A stretch of 64,000 nt of DNA. Origin: NIOZ-UU35 sp964344175 (lineage in GTDB: Bacteria; Chloroflexota; Anaerolineae; Anaerolineales; UBA11858). The notes beneath the pieces are model-generated. The model saw only the letters and a program-made list of their open reading frames with translations. It did not search any database and had not been told where the DNA came from. A program made the translations under genes and the position numbers. This document shows positions 16,792 through 25,488 of the stretch, piece after piece. Numbering within the stretch: position 1 is the first letter of the stretch; each line of letters opens with the position of its first letter. The stretch is from assembly GCA_964344175.1 (NCBI GenBank), contig CAYFMI010000008.1, positions 7,091 through 71,090 on the forward strand, in the 5' to 3' direction.

Positions 16792-18276
16792 ATGACTGAA
16801 AGTGAAGCCCTCGTCGCCGAGAACGTTGTTGGAGGAGAAGTAGAAGAAGCGCCAGAACACCAGCTTACAATGGAAGAATTGCTGGATGAGGAAGGTTTAG
16901 ATTTTGACCTGCCAAAATCAGGGGAAGTCAGAGAAGGCATCATCGCTTCCGTATCAAAGTCTGAAATTCTTGTTAGCATTGGCGCCAAATCTGAAGGTAT
17001 TATTCCTGGTCGAGAACTCGATCAGCTTGAGCCTGAAGTTTTGGAAAGTTTTGAAGTTGGACAGCCAATTACGGTTTATGTCCTCACCCCTGAGGATCGC
17101 AATGGGAATCTCGCCGTTTCCTATACTCGCGCCCAAGAAGAAAAAGATTGGGAGCTGGTTGAAGAATTGAAAGAAAGCGGAGGCGCCTACGATGGTGAAA
17201 TCTCTGGTTTCAACAAGGGAGGGCTTCTGGTTCCCATCGGTCGGCTGCGCGGGTTTGTGCCTGGCTCACAAATCAGCCTGACACGCCGCACCACTGGCGA
17301 CACCCCGGAAAAACGCTGGGGCAAGTTGATCGGTGAACCGATTGAGGTAACCATCATCGAAGTGGATCGTTCTCGCCGCCGCCTGATTCTTTCAGAGCGC
17401 AAGGCCCTGAACGAAACCCGCGAAACACTCAAAGACCGTCTCTTAGACGAGTTAGCCATTGGCACCGTCGCCCGGGGCCGCGTGACCAGCCTGGCAAATT
17501 TCGGCGCTTTCGTGAACATTGATGGCGCGGATGGATTAGTCCACTTATCTGAGATTTCCTGGGAGCGCATCAAGCATCCCAAGGATGTCCTCAAAGTTGG
17601 GCAAGAAGTGGAGGTCAAGGTCATCAGCCTCGACCAGGAACGCAAACGCATTGGTCTCTCCATTCGCCAATTGCAGGAGAACCCCTGGCTGGTGAAAGTG
17701 CGCGACCTCAAAGAGGGTCAGCTTGTGGCCGGGACGATCACTCACCTGACCGATTTCGGTGCCTTTGCCCGTCTGGAAGACCGCGACCTGGAGGGGTTGA
17801 TCCACATCTCTGAGTTGAGCGCGGACCGCGTTGAGCACCCCAAAGAGGTTGTCAAAGTTAGCGACACCCTCACCCTGCGCATCATCAACATCGATCGCGA
17901 AAAGTACCGCATTGGCCTGAGTCTCCGCAAAGTTGATTCCGGCGCTTATATTGACCTGGACTGGAAGATGGTAAAAGACGAAGTAGACGCTTCGTTCGAC
18001 TCTGCCTACGAAGATGCAGAAGCCGCCCCTCCTTCAGAAACTGATGCAGACAGCGCAGAAGACGAGACCCCAGCCGCCGAGACCGAAGTTGTTGAGACCC
18101 CAGCTGTTGAGGCCGAAGCTGTCGAGACCGAAGCTGTCGAGACCGAAGTTGTTGAGGCCGAAGCTGTCGAGACCGAAGCCGCCGAAGCCGAAGTTGCTGA
18201 GGTCGAAGAAGCTCCTGTTGAAGAAGAAGCCCCCGCCGAAGAAATCGAAAGCGAAGAACTCGAAGCAGGCAAGTAG
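16792..18276 (+). CDS. rpsA: ribosomal protein S1 (S1-domain RNA-binding protein)
   Basis: A 494-aa protein with four S1 OB-fold repeats at about 40-115, 125-200, 215-290 and 300-375. The third and fourth carry the canonical LANFGAFVNIDGADGLVHLSE and LTDFGAFARLEDRDLEGLIH segments. It helps mRNA binding at the 30S subunit. The last ~110 residues are an acidic repeat of Val/Glu/Ala/Thr units built on a GAGACCGAAGC-type DNA repeat, probably disordered. The ATG at 16792 has GGAG 14 nt upstream, a rather long spacing. Its own promoter and terminator show it is monocistronic. Four domains instead of six is usual outside Proteobacteria. Confidence 0.92.
   Translation: MTESEALVAENVVGGEVEEAPEHQLTMEELLDEEGLDFDLPKSGEVREGIIASVSKSEILVSIGAKSEGIIPGRELDQLEPEVLESFEVGQPITVYVLTPEDRNGNLAVSYTRAQEEKDWELVEELKESGGAYDGEISGFNKGGLLVPIGRLRGFVPGSQISLTRRTTGDTPEKRWGKLIGEPIEVTIIEVDRSRRRLILSERKALNETRETLKDRLLDELAIGTVARGRVTSLANFGAFVNIDGADGLVHLSEISWERIKHPKDVLKVGQEVEVKVISLDQERKRIGLSIRQLQENPWLVKVRDLKEGQLVAGTITHLTDFGAFARLEDRDLEGLIHISELSADRVEHPKEVVKVSDTLTLRIINIDREKYRIGLSLRKVDSGAYIDLDWKMVKDEVDASFDSAYEDAEAAPPSETDADSAEDETPAAETEVVETPAVEAEAVETEAVETEVVEAEAVETEAAEAEVAEVEEAPVEEEAPAEEIESEELEAGK
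18040..18230 (+). repeat. tandem degenerate repeat coding the acidic S1 tail
   Basis: About fifteen units of 12-15 bp similar to GCTGTCGAGACCGAA are repeated head to tail, each coding for Ala/Val-Glu-Thr-Glu. Slippage-prone, so tail length may vary between strains. Confidence 0.75.
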
Positions 18277-18300
18277 CCAAAAACAAGCACATTGATTTGA

Positions 18301-18331
18301 ACAAGCGCACCTGAACAGGTGCGCTTGTTTT
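18301..18331 (+). terminator. rho-independent terminator after rpsA
   Basis: ACAAGCGCACCTG and CAGGTGCGCTTGT form an inverted repeat of 13 bp, followed by TTTTA. It starts 25 bp after the rpsA stop codon. Confidence 0.88.
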
Positions 18332-18729
18332 ATGCAGATACCCCGCCGCAAGCAGCAGGGTATCTTTTAGCGGAAAAAATTGCATAAGGGCTTCACCCCC
18401 AATCCCCCGTTTGCCATTCATCACCGCCGCAGACGGCGTGGTATTCTAGCTTTTCCGCATAAACCGGCACATTAGATTTTCGTAAGAATTGCTTTACAGT
18501 TCGGTAATTCAGCCAATAAATTGGACACCTTCTGGTAGAATTAAAGTTGAAATAGGTGCGATCCGTCCATGCACAGTTCCAAACAATATACGTAAGAAAA
18601 AGCCTTCTCGCCAAACTATTAACATCATCACCTTGCAACCTTGTCCGAGAATGGGCTGTGGGTATTCTTTCTCTATACCTGTAATTTAGAAACTCTACCA
18701 GCAAAACCACTCCGTTAGGAGGTTGTGCC
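18332..18729. other. 398-bp intergenic stretch before clpC
   Basis: Holds a second small hairpin (GATACCC...GGGTATC, 18337-18364) and a possible clpC promoter TTGTCC (18641-18646), 16 bp, TATTCT (18663-18668). A minus-strand frame at 18393-18752 (119 codons) has no recognisable domain and overlaps the clpC start; I do not call it a gene. No CIRCE or CtsR operator was seen. Confidence 0.4.
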
Positions 18730-21252
18730 ATGTCAAATATTGAACGCTTCACGCAACGCGCTCGGCGCGTGCTTAGTCTGGGGCACGAAGAAGCTGAGCG
18801 TATGCGGCACAGTCATATAGGAACCGAACATCTCCTCCTGGGTTTAATGAAGGAGGATGGCGGCATTGCCGGGCGCGTTCTGCGCGAACTTGGCCTGGAA
18901 TACAATCAGATTCAGAACATCATCGAGCGCATGGTTGGCCTGGGCGAACTCTCAGCCAACCGCCCAACGCTTTCACCTGGAACCCAAAAAGTACTCGAAC
19001 TAGCAATGGAACAAGCCCGCCGGTTGGGACATCACTATATTGGTGTCGAGCATCTACTCTTGGGCATTGTCGAGTTGGATGAGGGTATTGCCATTGATGC
19101 CTTACGCCAGCTTGGTGTCACGCCCGAACAGATCCGCCGCCAAACGGATCGTATTATCAAAGAAACTAAATCATCTCAGCGGGCAGCACGCCAACAGCGC
19201 CGCCAAAAAGAGAAAGCAACCGAAGGCAGGGGGAAATCGAAATCGAAAACGCCTCTGGTAGATCAACTCGCCACCGACCTGACCACGCTGGCAGATGAGG
19301 ATAAACTCGACCCGGTTATTGGCCGCCAAATGGAAATTGAGCGCGTCGTGCAAATATTGGCGCGCCGCACGAAGAACAATCCCGCCCTGACGGGTGAACC
19401 CGGTGTCGGGAAAACCGCCATTGTTGAGGGACTGGCCCAACGCATCAACGAGGGGGATGTCCCCCTGCCGCTGTTGGGCAAGCGCGTCTTGCAACTAGAT
19501 GTCGGCTCGCTGGTTGCCGGTACGATGTACCGAGGACAATTCGAAGACCGCCTTAAGCGCGTGATTCAGGAACTCAAATCTTCAGATGCGATTCTCTTCA
19601 TCGACGAAGTTCACATGCTGGTGGGAGCCGGTTCAGCGGGATCGGCGATGGATGCAGCCAATATCTTGAAGCCAGCCCTGTCACGCGGCGAGCTTCAGGT
19701 TATCGGCGCGACCACCCTCGATGAGTACCGCAAACACATCGAGAGTGATGCTGCCCTCGAGCGGCGCTTCCAACCCATATTGGTAGAAGAACCCTCCGTT
19801 GATGAGACCATCGCAATCCTGCGCGGCATCCGCCCGGCATACGAAGCACATCACCATCTCAACATCCTCGACGAAGCCCTGGATGCAGCAACGCATCTTT
19901 CGGCGCGCTATGTCTCCGACCGCTTCCTGCCCGATAAGGCTATTGACCTGATTGATGAAGCTTCCTCGCGAGTGCGCATGTACAAAAGCCCGGCTGCCCA
20001 AACCACCAAGCAACTGATCGGCACGCTGAGAGAAACTCGCCAGCAGCACAAACAGGCTATCGCCGATGAGCGCGAAGAAGAAGCCCAGGTATTTTTGGAA
20101 GAACTGGAAAGACTCGAAAAAGAACTGGATCGATACCGCACGACCTGGGATCGCGAGAACAGCCCCAATGTAACCGTGGATGATATTGCCGAAGTCGTTG
20201 CCATGTGGACAGGCGTGCCGGTCATGCAAATGGCTCAGGCCGAATCGGAACGCTTGTTACAAATGGAAGAAGAGCTTAGGAATTCAATCATCGGGCAGAC
20301 CGAAGCCATTGAGATTATCTCCAAAGCCGTCCGGCGTGGGCGCTCAGGCCTGAAAGATCCCCGTCGTCCAATTGGCTCTTTTGTTTTCCTCGGCCCCACA
20401 GGGGTTGGCAAAACCGAACTGACCAAAACACTGGCGCGTTTCTTGTTTGGCAGTGAAGACGCCCTCATCCAGCTCGATATGTCTGAATTCATGGAGCGCC
20501 ACTCGGTCAGCCGTTTGGTTGGCGCACCGCCAGGCTATATCGGCTACGATGAAGCCGGGCAGCTCACCGAGGCCATCCGCCGGCGGCCTTACTCTATCGT
20601 CGTGTTTGACGAGATCGAAAAGGCCCACCCCGACGCCCACAATATGCTGCTGCAAATTATGGAAGAAGGCCACCTCAGCGACGCCAAAGGCCGCAAAGTC
20701 GATTTCCGCAACGCCATCATTGTCATGACCTCCAATATCGGCGCCAAAGAAATCAGCCAGGCCACCCTCGGCTTCCAGATTCAGCGCGATGTAGAAATGG
20801 AAGAACGCATCTCGTACCGTGAAATGCGTAAGGAATTAACCAAAAAACTTAAGCAGCATTTCCGCCCCGAGTTCGTCAACCGCCTCGACAGCGTCATCGT
20901 CTTCCGCTCGCTCAACCGCGAGGATATTCAGCAAATTGTTGTCCTTGAGCTAGATAAGGTCTCTGAGCGGCTGCAGGAACACGAGATCGAACTGAGCATC
21001 ACGCCCGAAGCCTCTAAAGTCATCGCCGAACTGGGCTACAACCCCGAGATGGGCGCCCGCCCCCTGCGGCGCGTTATTCAGCAAAAGGTAGAAGATCCAC
21101 TCTCCGATGCCCTGCTATCGGGAACTTTCAAAGCCGGCGATACCGTTCTTGTGGATGTTGAAATTCTCGAAGACGAGACCGATATTATTCTGCGCGCCGA
21201 CCATGGCGAATCTACCTCAGAGACCGAGGCCGAAACCCTCGCCGCGGCCTAA
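18730..21252 (+). CDS. clpC: Clp protease ATPase, ClpC type
   Basis: An 840-aa Hsp100 unfoldase that feeds ClpP. The N domain (1-145) has two Clp-N repeats (HSHIGTEHLLLGLM and HHYIGVEHLLLGIV). The first AAA+ domain has Walker A GEPGVGKTAIVEG at 222 and Walker B ILFIDEVH. A middle coiled coil (about 425-470) is of the short ClpC kind. The second AAA+ domain has Walker A GPTGVGKTELTKT near 548 and Walker B IVVFDEIEKAHP, ending in a D2-small region and an acidic tail. GGAGG precedes the ATG. No ctsR, mcsA or mcsB is adjacent, so the Firmicutes regulatory set is not present here. Confidence 0.95.
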   Translation: MSNIERFTQRARRVLSLGHEEAERMRHSHIGTEHLLLGLMKEDGGIAGRVLRELGLEYNQIQNIIERMVGLGELSANRPTLSPGTQKVLELAMEQARRLGHHYIGVEHLLLGIVELDEGIAIDALRQLGVTPEQIRRQTDRIIKETKSSQRAARQQRRQKEKATEGRGKSKSKTPLVDQLATDLTTLADEDKLDPVIGRQMEIERVVQILARRTKNNPALTGEPGVGKTAIVEGLAQRINEGDVPLPLLGKRVLQLDVGSLVAGTMYRGQFEDRLKRVIQELKSSDAILFIDEVHMLVGAGSAGSAMDAANILKPALSRGELQVIGATTLDEYRKHIESDAALERRFQPILVEEPSVDETIAILRGIRPAYEAHHHLNILDEALDAATHLSARYVSDRFLPDKAIDLIDEASSRVRMYKSPAAQTTKQLIGTLRETRQQHKQAIADEREEEAQVFLEELERLEKELDRYRTTWDRENSPNVTVDDIAEVVAMWTGVPVMQMAQAESERLLQMEEELRNSIIGQTEAIEIISKAVRRGRSGLKDPRRPIGSFVFLGPTGVGKTELTKTLARFLFGSEDALIQLDMSEFMERHSVSRLVGAPPGYIGYDEAGQLTEAIRRRPYSIVVFDEIEKAHPDAHNMLLQIMEEGHLSDAKGRKVDFRNAIIVMTSNIGAKEISQATLGFQIQRDVEMEERISYREMRKELTKKLKQHFRPEFVNRLDSVIVFRSLNREDIQQIVVLELDKVSERLQEHEIELSITPEASKVIAELGYNPEMGARPLRRVIQQKVEDPLSDALLSGTFKAGDTVLVDVEILEDETDIILRADHGESTSETEAETLAAA

Positions 21253-21288
21253 CAGCCAGCACACAACTTGGCCACGTAGTACACCCCC

Positions 21289-21330
21289 AGGGCACGGTAA
21301 CTGCTCACCCGCAGCGCCGTGCCCTTTCGT
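21289..21330 (+). terminator. terminator after clpC
   Basis: AGGGCACGG (21289-21297) pairs with CCGTGCCCT (21317-21325), followed by TTCGTTT. A TATAAT at 21332-21337, without a clear -35, may be the radA -10 box. Confidence 0.7.
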
Positions 21331-21393
21331 TTATAATAGAATACGGGCGACCGGACTTTCATGTCTACTCAGTGAATATTGGATACGGACGAT

Positions 21394-22803
21394 ATGGCAA
21401 AAGCAATCACACAATATGTATGTCAGCAATGCGGGCGCAAATCGGCCCGCCAAATGGGGCGCTGCCCGGGCTGCGACTCGTGGAACAGCATGGTCGAGGA
21501 GATCATCGAGAAAAAGCCTAGTGCAGCCAAACACGCCGTGCGCTCATCCGGCGAACGCTCCACGCCGCGCCGCCTGGTAGAAATCAGCAACGAGGTTGAG
21601 GAGCGCATCCCTGTCCCCATCGAAGAATTTGCCCGTGTATTGGGCGGCGGCATCGTGCCCGGCTCGGTTGTGCTGATCGGCGGCGACCCCGGCATTGGCA
21701 AATCGACCCTGCTTTTACAAACCACGCTGGCCATGGCCGAACGCGGCGCGGTTTTGTACATCTCTGGCGAAGAATCGGAACGACAGATAAAAATGAGGGC
21801 CGGAAGGATCCTTGCCCCCCCCGCAAGCGGAGGGGAGACAGGGGGGGGTGGGGTCTCCGAAGACCTCTATCTGGTCACCGAAACCAACCTGGATGTGATT
21901 CTCGAACATATCGCAGAGATCAAACCCGAATTGATCGTCGTCGATTCAGTCCAGACTACTTATTTGCCGCAATTGGAATCGGCGGCGGGGTCGGTCTCAC
22001 AAGTGCGCGAGACGGCGGCGCGACTGCGCGAATTGGCAAAGACTTCGGGCATTACCGTCTTTCTGATCGGGCACGTTACTAAAGAAGGCACCATTGCCGG
22101 GCCGCGCGTGTTAGAACACATTGTCGACGCGGTGCTATACCTGGAGGGGGATCGCTTTCAAACCTACCGGCTGCTGCGCACGGTCAAGAACCGCTACGGG
22201 GCGACCTCGGAGGTGGGCGTCTTCGAGATGCGCGACCGCGGCCTCGTGGAGATCCGCAATCCTTCCGAGGCCTTCCTGGCAGAACGCATGGTTAATGCCC
22301 CCGGCTCGGCCATCGCTGTGACGATGGAAGGAACCCGCCCGCTGCTGGTAGAAATCCAGGGCCTGACCAGCCCCACCAGTTTTGGCAACCCCCGCCGCAC
22401 CCCCAACGGCATCGACTTCAACCGCCTGCTGTTAACCACCGCTGTGCTGACACGGCGCGTTGGCGTGCGCCTGGCCGAACAAGATGTTTTCGTCAACGTC
22501 ATTGGCGGATTAAAGATCAGCGAGCCGGCAGCCGACTTAGCCGTAGCCGCGGCAATTGCCTCCTCGGTAAAGGATGCCCCCGTGCGCGCCGATACCGTGC
22601 TGATCGGCGAAGTGGGTCTCTCTGGCGAATTGCGCATGGTTGGTCAGATGCCCGCCCGCCTGCGGGAGGCCGAAAAGCTGGGCTTCAAGAACGCCATTGT
22701 GCCGCGCCGCCTGCGCAAGGGGGAACCCTGGCCAAAAGGCATTGAGGTCATTGAAGTGCGCAGTCTCAGAGAGGCGTTGCAAAAAGCCTTGATCGAAGAT
22801 TGA
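21394..22803 (+). CDS. radA: DNA repair protein RadA/Sms
   Basis: A 469-aa RecA-like helicase that drives branch migration in recombinational repair. An N-terminal C4 zinc finger (CQQCGRKS, CPGCDSW) is followed by Walker A GGDPGIGKSTLL near 88, the RadA motif KNRYG, and a Lon-protease-like C-terminal domain ending EVRSLREALQKAL. The ATG at 21394 replaces a TTG five codons upstream. An in-frame GC-rich insertion codes for APPASGGETGGGGVSED near 140-158, between the Walker region and Walker B, where other RadA proteins have a short loop. Confidence 0.95.
   Translation: MAKAITQYVCQQCGRKSARQMGRCPGCDSWNSMVEEIIEKKPSAAKHAVRSSGERSTPRRLVEISNEVEERIPVPIEEFARVLGGGIVPGSVVLIGGDPGIGKSTLLLQTTLAMAERGAVLYISGEESERQIKMRAGRILAPPASGGETGGGGVSEDLYLVTETNLDVILEHIAEIKPELIVVDSVQTTYLPQLESAAGSVSQVRETAARLRELAKTSGITVFLIGHVTKEGTIAGPRVLEHIVDAVLYLEGDRFQTYRLLRTVKNRYGATSEVGVFEMRDRGLVEIRNPSEAFLAERMVNAPGSAIAVTMEGTRPLLVEIQGLTSPTSFGNPRRTPNGIDFNRLLLTTAVLTRRVGVRLAEQDVFVNVIGGLKISEPAADLAVAAAIASSVKDAPVRADTVLIGEVGLSGELRMVGQMPARLREAEKLGFKNAIVPRRLRKGEPWPKGIEVIEVRSLREALQKALIED
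21814..21854 (+). repeat. in-frame GC-rich palindrome inside radA
   Basis: CCCCCCCGCAAGCGGAGGGG followed by a G-run lies in frame in a surface loop of RadA. The palindrome CCCC..GCAAGC..GGGG resembles the intergenic and intragenic GC-rich elements listed elsewhere. Confidence 0.6.
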
Positions 22804-22809
22804 GAGCAG

Positions 22810-22850
22810 CCCTCCGAATTTTCAGCCGCAAACTCGGAGGGTTTTCCTTT
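22810..22850 (+). terminator. terminator after radA
   Basis: CCCTCCGA (22810-22817) and TCGGAGGG (22834-22841) form a stem followed by TTTTCCTTT, 7 bp after the radA stop codon. Confidence 0.85.
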
Positions 22851-22915
22851 AGGGGGAAACCATGCCACGCAACCCTACTCCCTTAGAACCCAGCAAAAAC
22901 CAATAAATTCGCTAT

Positions 22916-23055
22916 CAGGGCTTTCTTAAAGTCGAAACGAAAAGCGCTTTTACCGCTGAGAGCGCAAAGAACGCAGAGAAAAATTTAAAAAACTCAGCGA
23001 ACCCGGCGTTCTCTGCGGTAAATTTCTGGTATAGCACAAATTTAAGAAAGCCGTG
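22916..23055 (+). mobile_element. 140-bp MITE with 15-bp inverted ends and 9-bp target duplication
   Basis: The left end CAGGGCTTTCTTAAA and the right end (inverted CACGGCTTTCTTAAA) match at 14 of 15 bases. The element is bounded by the exact 9-bp direct repeat ATTCGCTAT (22907-22915 and 23056-23064). No open frame inside. The first 60 bp recur with one mismatch at the very end of the window. The right-hand target copy ends on the first T of the TTGACA box of the next promoter. Confidence 0.88.
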
Positions 23056-23063
23056 ATTCGCTA

Positions 23064-23091
23064 TTGACAAGGCTATTTTTCTCTGTATACT
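23064..23091 (+). promoter_or_regulatory. promoter of the GntR/sugar-ABC operon
   Basis: TTGACA (23064-23069), 16 bp, TATACT (23086-23091): near-consensus sigma-70 promoter immediately right of the MITE. Confidence 0.75.
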
Positions 23092-23102
23092 AAGATTAGA
23101 CG

Positions 23103-23114
23103 TTGGACGTCCAA
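23103..23114. promoter_or_regulatory. candidate GntR operator
   Basis: TTGGACGTCCAA is a perfect 12-bp palindrome 11 bp after the -10 box, at the expected transcript start. A GntR/HutC repressor bound here would block initiation; the adjacent regulator is the natural candidate. Confidence 0.6.
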
Positions 23115-23150
23115 TCTTTCAACCTACTATCTACCGACCAGACCACAGCC

Positions 23151-23882
23151 ATGCCCATCAACACCAGTACCCGCCTACAACAAGTCAAAGCCTATTTGCT
23201 GAACTATATCACCCAGAATCAGCTTAAGCGCAACGACCAACTACCATCGGAAGCTGCCATTGCCAAGACACTGGGAGTCAGCCGCAATACGCTGCGAGAA
23301 GCTTACATTTCTCTGGAGAATGAAGGTGTCATTGTGCGGCGGCATGGCATTGGCACTTTCGTGGCAAATTCACCGGTGATTCGCGATTCGCTGAATGAGT
23401 TTTCGCCCTTTGCACAAATCATCCAGGATGTTGGCTACACCCCCAATTTTAGGACCCTGTCCATGGAATTTGAGCACGCTCCGCCGGATGTCTACGAGGC
23501 CTTTTCTTCTCCCCCGGATGAAAAAATTCGCTGCATCAAGCGCATCGTCTTTGCCGATCAAACGCCGGTTATTTATGTGGATGATTATATGGCGCCGATT
23601 ATCGAAACCGCCGATCTGGATTGGGGCATCTTTGATGGCAACACGGTCCAATTTTTAGCGAGATCACTCGCTACCCCCCTCCACCAGATCCAGTCTCGCA
23701 TTCGTGCCGCTGCTCTCACTTCTGAAATCTCACAATATCTCCAATTGGCAGAAGGAACCCCCATCCTCAGTGTCCGGTCAACCATCTTCACCGTGGATAA
23801 CCAACCCATCAATTACAGCAAGATCTGCTTCAATTCAGATATTGTGGAATTAAACATCGTGCGGATGATCCGCACGAAATAA
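23151..23882 (+). CDS. GntR/HutC-family transcriptional regulator with UTRA domain
   Basis: A 243-aa regulator. The winged helix (about 8-75: LNYITQNQLKRNDQLPSEA, TLGVSRNTLREAYISLE, RRHGIGTFV) is followed by a UTRA ligand-binding domain (about 95-240) that in this family binds sugars or amino sugars. The ATG at 23151 is chosen; an upstream TTG at 23103 would place the start inside the operator palindrome. It is transcribed with the sugar-binding protein gene 32 bp downstream, so it probably represses the importer until its substrate is present. Confidence 0.85.
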   Translation: MPINTSTRLQQVKAYLLNYITQNQLKRNDQLPSEAAIAKTLGVSRNTLREAYISLENEGVIVRRHGIGTFVANSPVIRDSLNEFSPFAQIIQDVGYTPNFRTLSMEFEHAPPDVYEAFSSPPDEKIRCIKRIVFADQTPVIYVDDYMAPIIETADLDWGIFDGNTVQFLARSLATPLHQIQSRIRAAALTSEISQYLQLAEGTPILSVRSTIFTVDNQPINYSKICFNSDIVELNIVRMIRTK

Positions 23883-23914
23883 TATATTTCTCGAACGGAG
23901 AAAGGAGAAAGATC

Positions 23915-25312
23915 ATGCGTAACAAAAATAAGTATTTACTCGTCTTGGTAGTCTTGCTCGTTGGCATGTTGGCGGCCTGCTCCCCGGCTGCCCCTGCCGA
24001 ACCGGTAGAAGAGGCGGCCCCCGCTGAAGATGCCGCTCCCGCGGAAGAAGAAGCCGCCCCCGCCGAGGAGGAAGCTGCTCCTGCCGAAGAAGCCGCAATG
24101 GAACCGGTCACCTTCCAGGTGTTCTACCCGGTCGCCGTTGACGCGCCCATTGCCGCCATCCTCGAAGGCTACATCGAGGACTTCCAGGCCGAGTATCCAC
24201 ACATCACCGTTGAGCCGGTCTTCTCCGGCGGCTATGGCGACGTGCAAACCGCCATCCAGACCACCATTGACGGCGGCGGTGAACCGCCCGCATTGGCCGT
24301 GATGCTGGCAACTGCCCTCTACGACCTGATCAATGCCGACTATATCGCCCCGCTAGATGGTTACGTGGCCGGTATGGAAGACGGCGATGCCTACGTGACC
24401 GACTTCTTGCCCGCCTTCCTGGCAAACTCATACTACGATGACCAGCTTTGGAGCATCCCCTTCCAGCGCAGTGCCGTAGTGATGTACTACAACGCCGATA
24501 TGTTCGCTGCTGCCGGACTGGAGCCGCCCACAAGTTGGCAGGGTTGGGCCGAAGCCGCCCAGGAACTCACCACCACAGAGGGTGATACCACCAATTGGGG
24601 CATACAATACCCCTCTGGTTGGCCGTACTGGCTCTTCCAACCGTTGGCCATCGGCAACGGGCAAAATATTCTCGATGGCGACTGCACCGTAGTCTTCGAT
24701 GACCCCGCAGTGATTGAGGCTGTCCAATTCTATATTGACCTCTCCGCGGAATATGGCGCTATGCCCGCCGGTGTCCAGTCTGTTTGGCCTACCGCGACAA
24801 CCGATTTTGCCAGCGGCACAACCGCGATGATTGTCCACTCATCCGGCTCGTTGAGCGGCATCATTGAACAGGCAGAATTTGAAGTCGGCGTGATGTCTAT
24901 TCCCGGCAAAGAAGATGGCGCCTACGCCAGTGTTCCCGGCGGCGGAAACTTCTACATCCTCAAAGGCGCTCCTGAAGCGCAACAAGAAGCCGCCTGGAAG
25001 TTTGTCGAGTTCATCACCCGCCCCGAATACGTTGCCGACTACAGCATCAACACTGGCTATATCGCCAACCGCGCCAGCGCCTTCGAAACCGAAGCTCTGC
25101 AAGCCTATGTTGCCGAAGTTCCCCAAGCTCTGGCAGCACGCGACGTACTAGATTTTGCCGGCGCCGAACTCTCCATCCAGAATCTTGGTCAGGTACGCAA
25201 CATCTTCCATGACTACCTGCAAAGAGCCTATAACGGCGAAATGGGGGCCGCCGAAGCTATGGCAGCCGCCCAGGCCGAAGCCGAAGCTGCTATGGCAGAT
25301 TTCTGCCCCTAA
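23915..25312 (+). CDS. sugar ABC transporter substrate-binding lipoprotein
   Basis: A 465-aa family-1 solute-binding protein. The lipoprotein signal ends in LLVGMLAACSP (Cys near 22), then an Ala/Glu/Pro linker of about 35 residues built from repeated AEEEAAP units. The mature fold has FQVFYPVAVDAPIAAILEGY and an SIPFQRSAVVMYYNADMFA hinge-like segment, typical of maltose or glycerol-3-phosphate binding proteins. GGAGAAAGGAG precedes the ATG. It lies between the GntR gene and two permease genes. The ligand is not identifiable; a saccharide is likely. Confidence 0.9.
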   Translation: MRNKNKYLLVLVVLLVGMLAACSPAAPAEPVEEAAPAEDAAPAEEEAAPAEEEAAPAEEAAMEPVTFQVFYPVAVDAPIAAILEGYIEDFQAEYPHITVEPVFSGGYGDVQTAIQTTIDGGGEPPALAVMLATALYDLINADYIAPLDGYVAGMEDGDAYVTDFLPAFLANSYYDDQLWSIPFQRSAVVMYYNADMFAAAGLEPPTSWQGWAEAAQELTTTEGDTTNWGIQYPSGWPYWLFQPLAIGNGQNILDGDCTVVFDDPAVIEAVQFYIDLSAEYGAMPAGVQSVWPTATTDFASGTTAMIVHSSGSLSGIIEQAEFEVGVMSIPGKEDGAYASVPGGGNFYILKGAPEAQQEAAWKFVEFITRPEYVADYSINTGYIANRASAFETEALQAYVAEVPQALAARDVLDFAGAELSIQNLGQVRNIFHDYLQRAYNGEMGAAEAMAAAQAEAEAAMADFCP

Positions 25313-25326
25313 AAAATTATCTAAAA

Positions 25327-25423
25327 AGACCCCAGGGATTTCTAGAAGCACTCTTTGCTGCCAAGACAACAAGTCGCGAAATCACTTTTTAAAACCGCAT
25401 TATGGTTAAAATCCCTGGGGTCT
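25327..25423 (+). repeat. 97-bp element with perfect 15-bp inverted ends
   Basis: AGACCCCAGGGATTT (25327-25341) and its exact complement (25409-25423) enclose 67 bp between the binding-protein gene and the permease genes. It may be a further small mobile element or a large intercistronic hairpin that protects the upstream mRNA. Confidence 0.7.
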
Positions 25424-25438
25424 GAAATGGTCTATAAT

Positions 25439-25474
25439 GGGGTGACCGGTGAATACATGGTCACCCCGTTTTTT
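25439..25474 (+). terminator. intercistronic terminator/attenuator
   Basis: GGGGTGACC, an 11-nt loop, GGTCACCCC, then GTTTTTTG. It separates the binding-protein gene from the permeases, so part of the transcripts would end here, giving more binding protein than permease. Confidence 0.85.
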
Positions 25475-25488
25475 GTTAGGAGTTTATC

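Noticed and set aside
18393..18752. 119-codon minus-strand frame before clpC
   Set aside because: No recognisable domain, no ribosome-binding site, and it overlaps the clpC start and ribosome-binding site.
23103..23150. TTG start giving a 16-residue longer GntR regulator
   Set aside because: It would start inside the operator palindrome at the predicted transcript start and has no ribosome-binding site.
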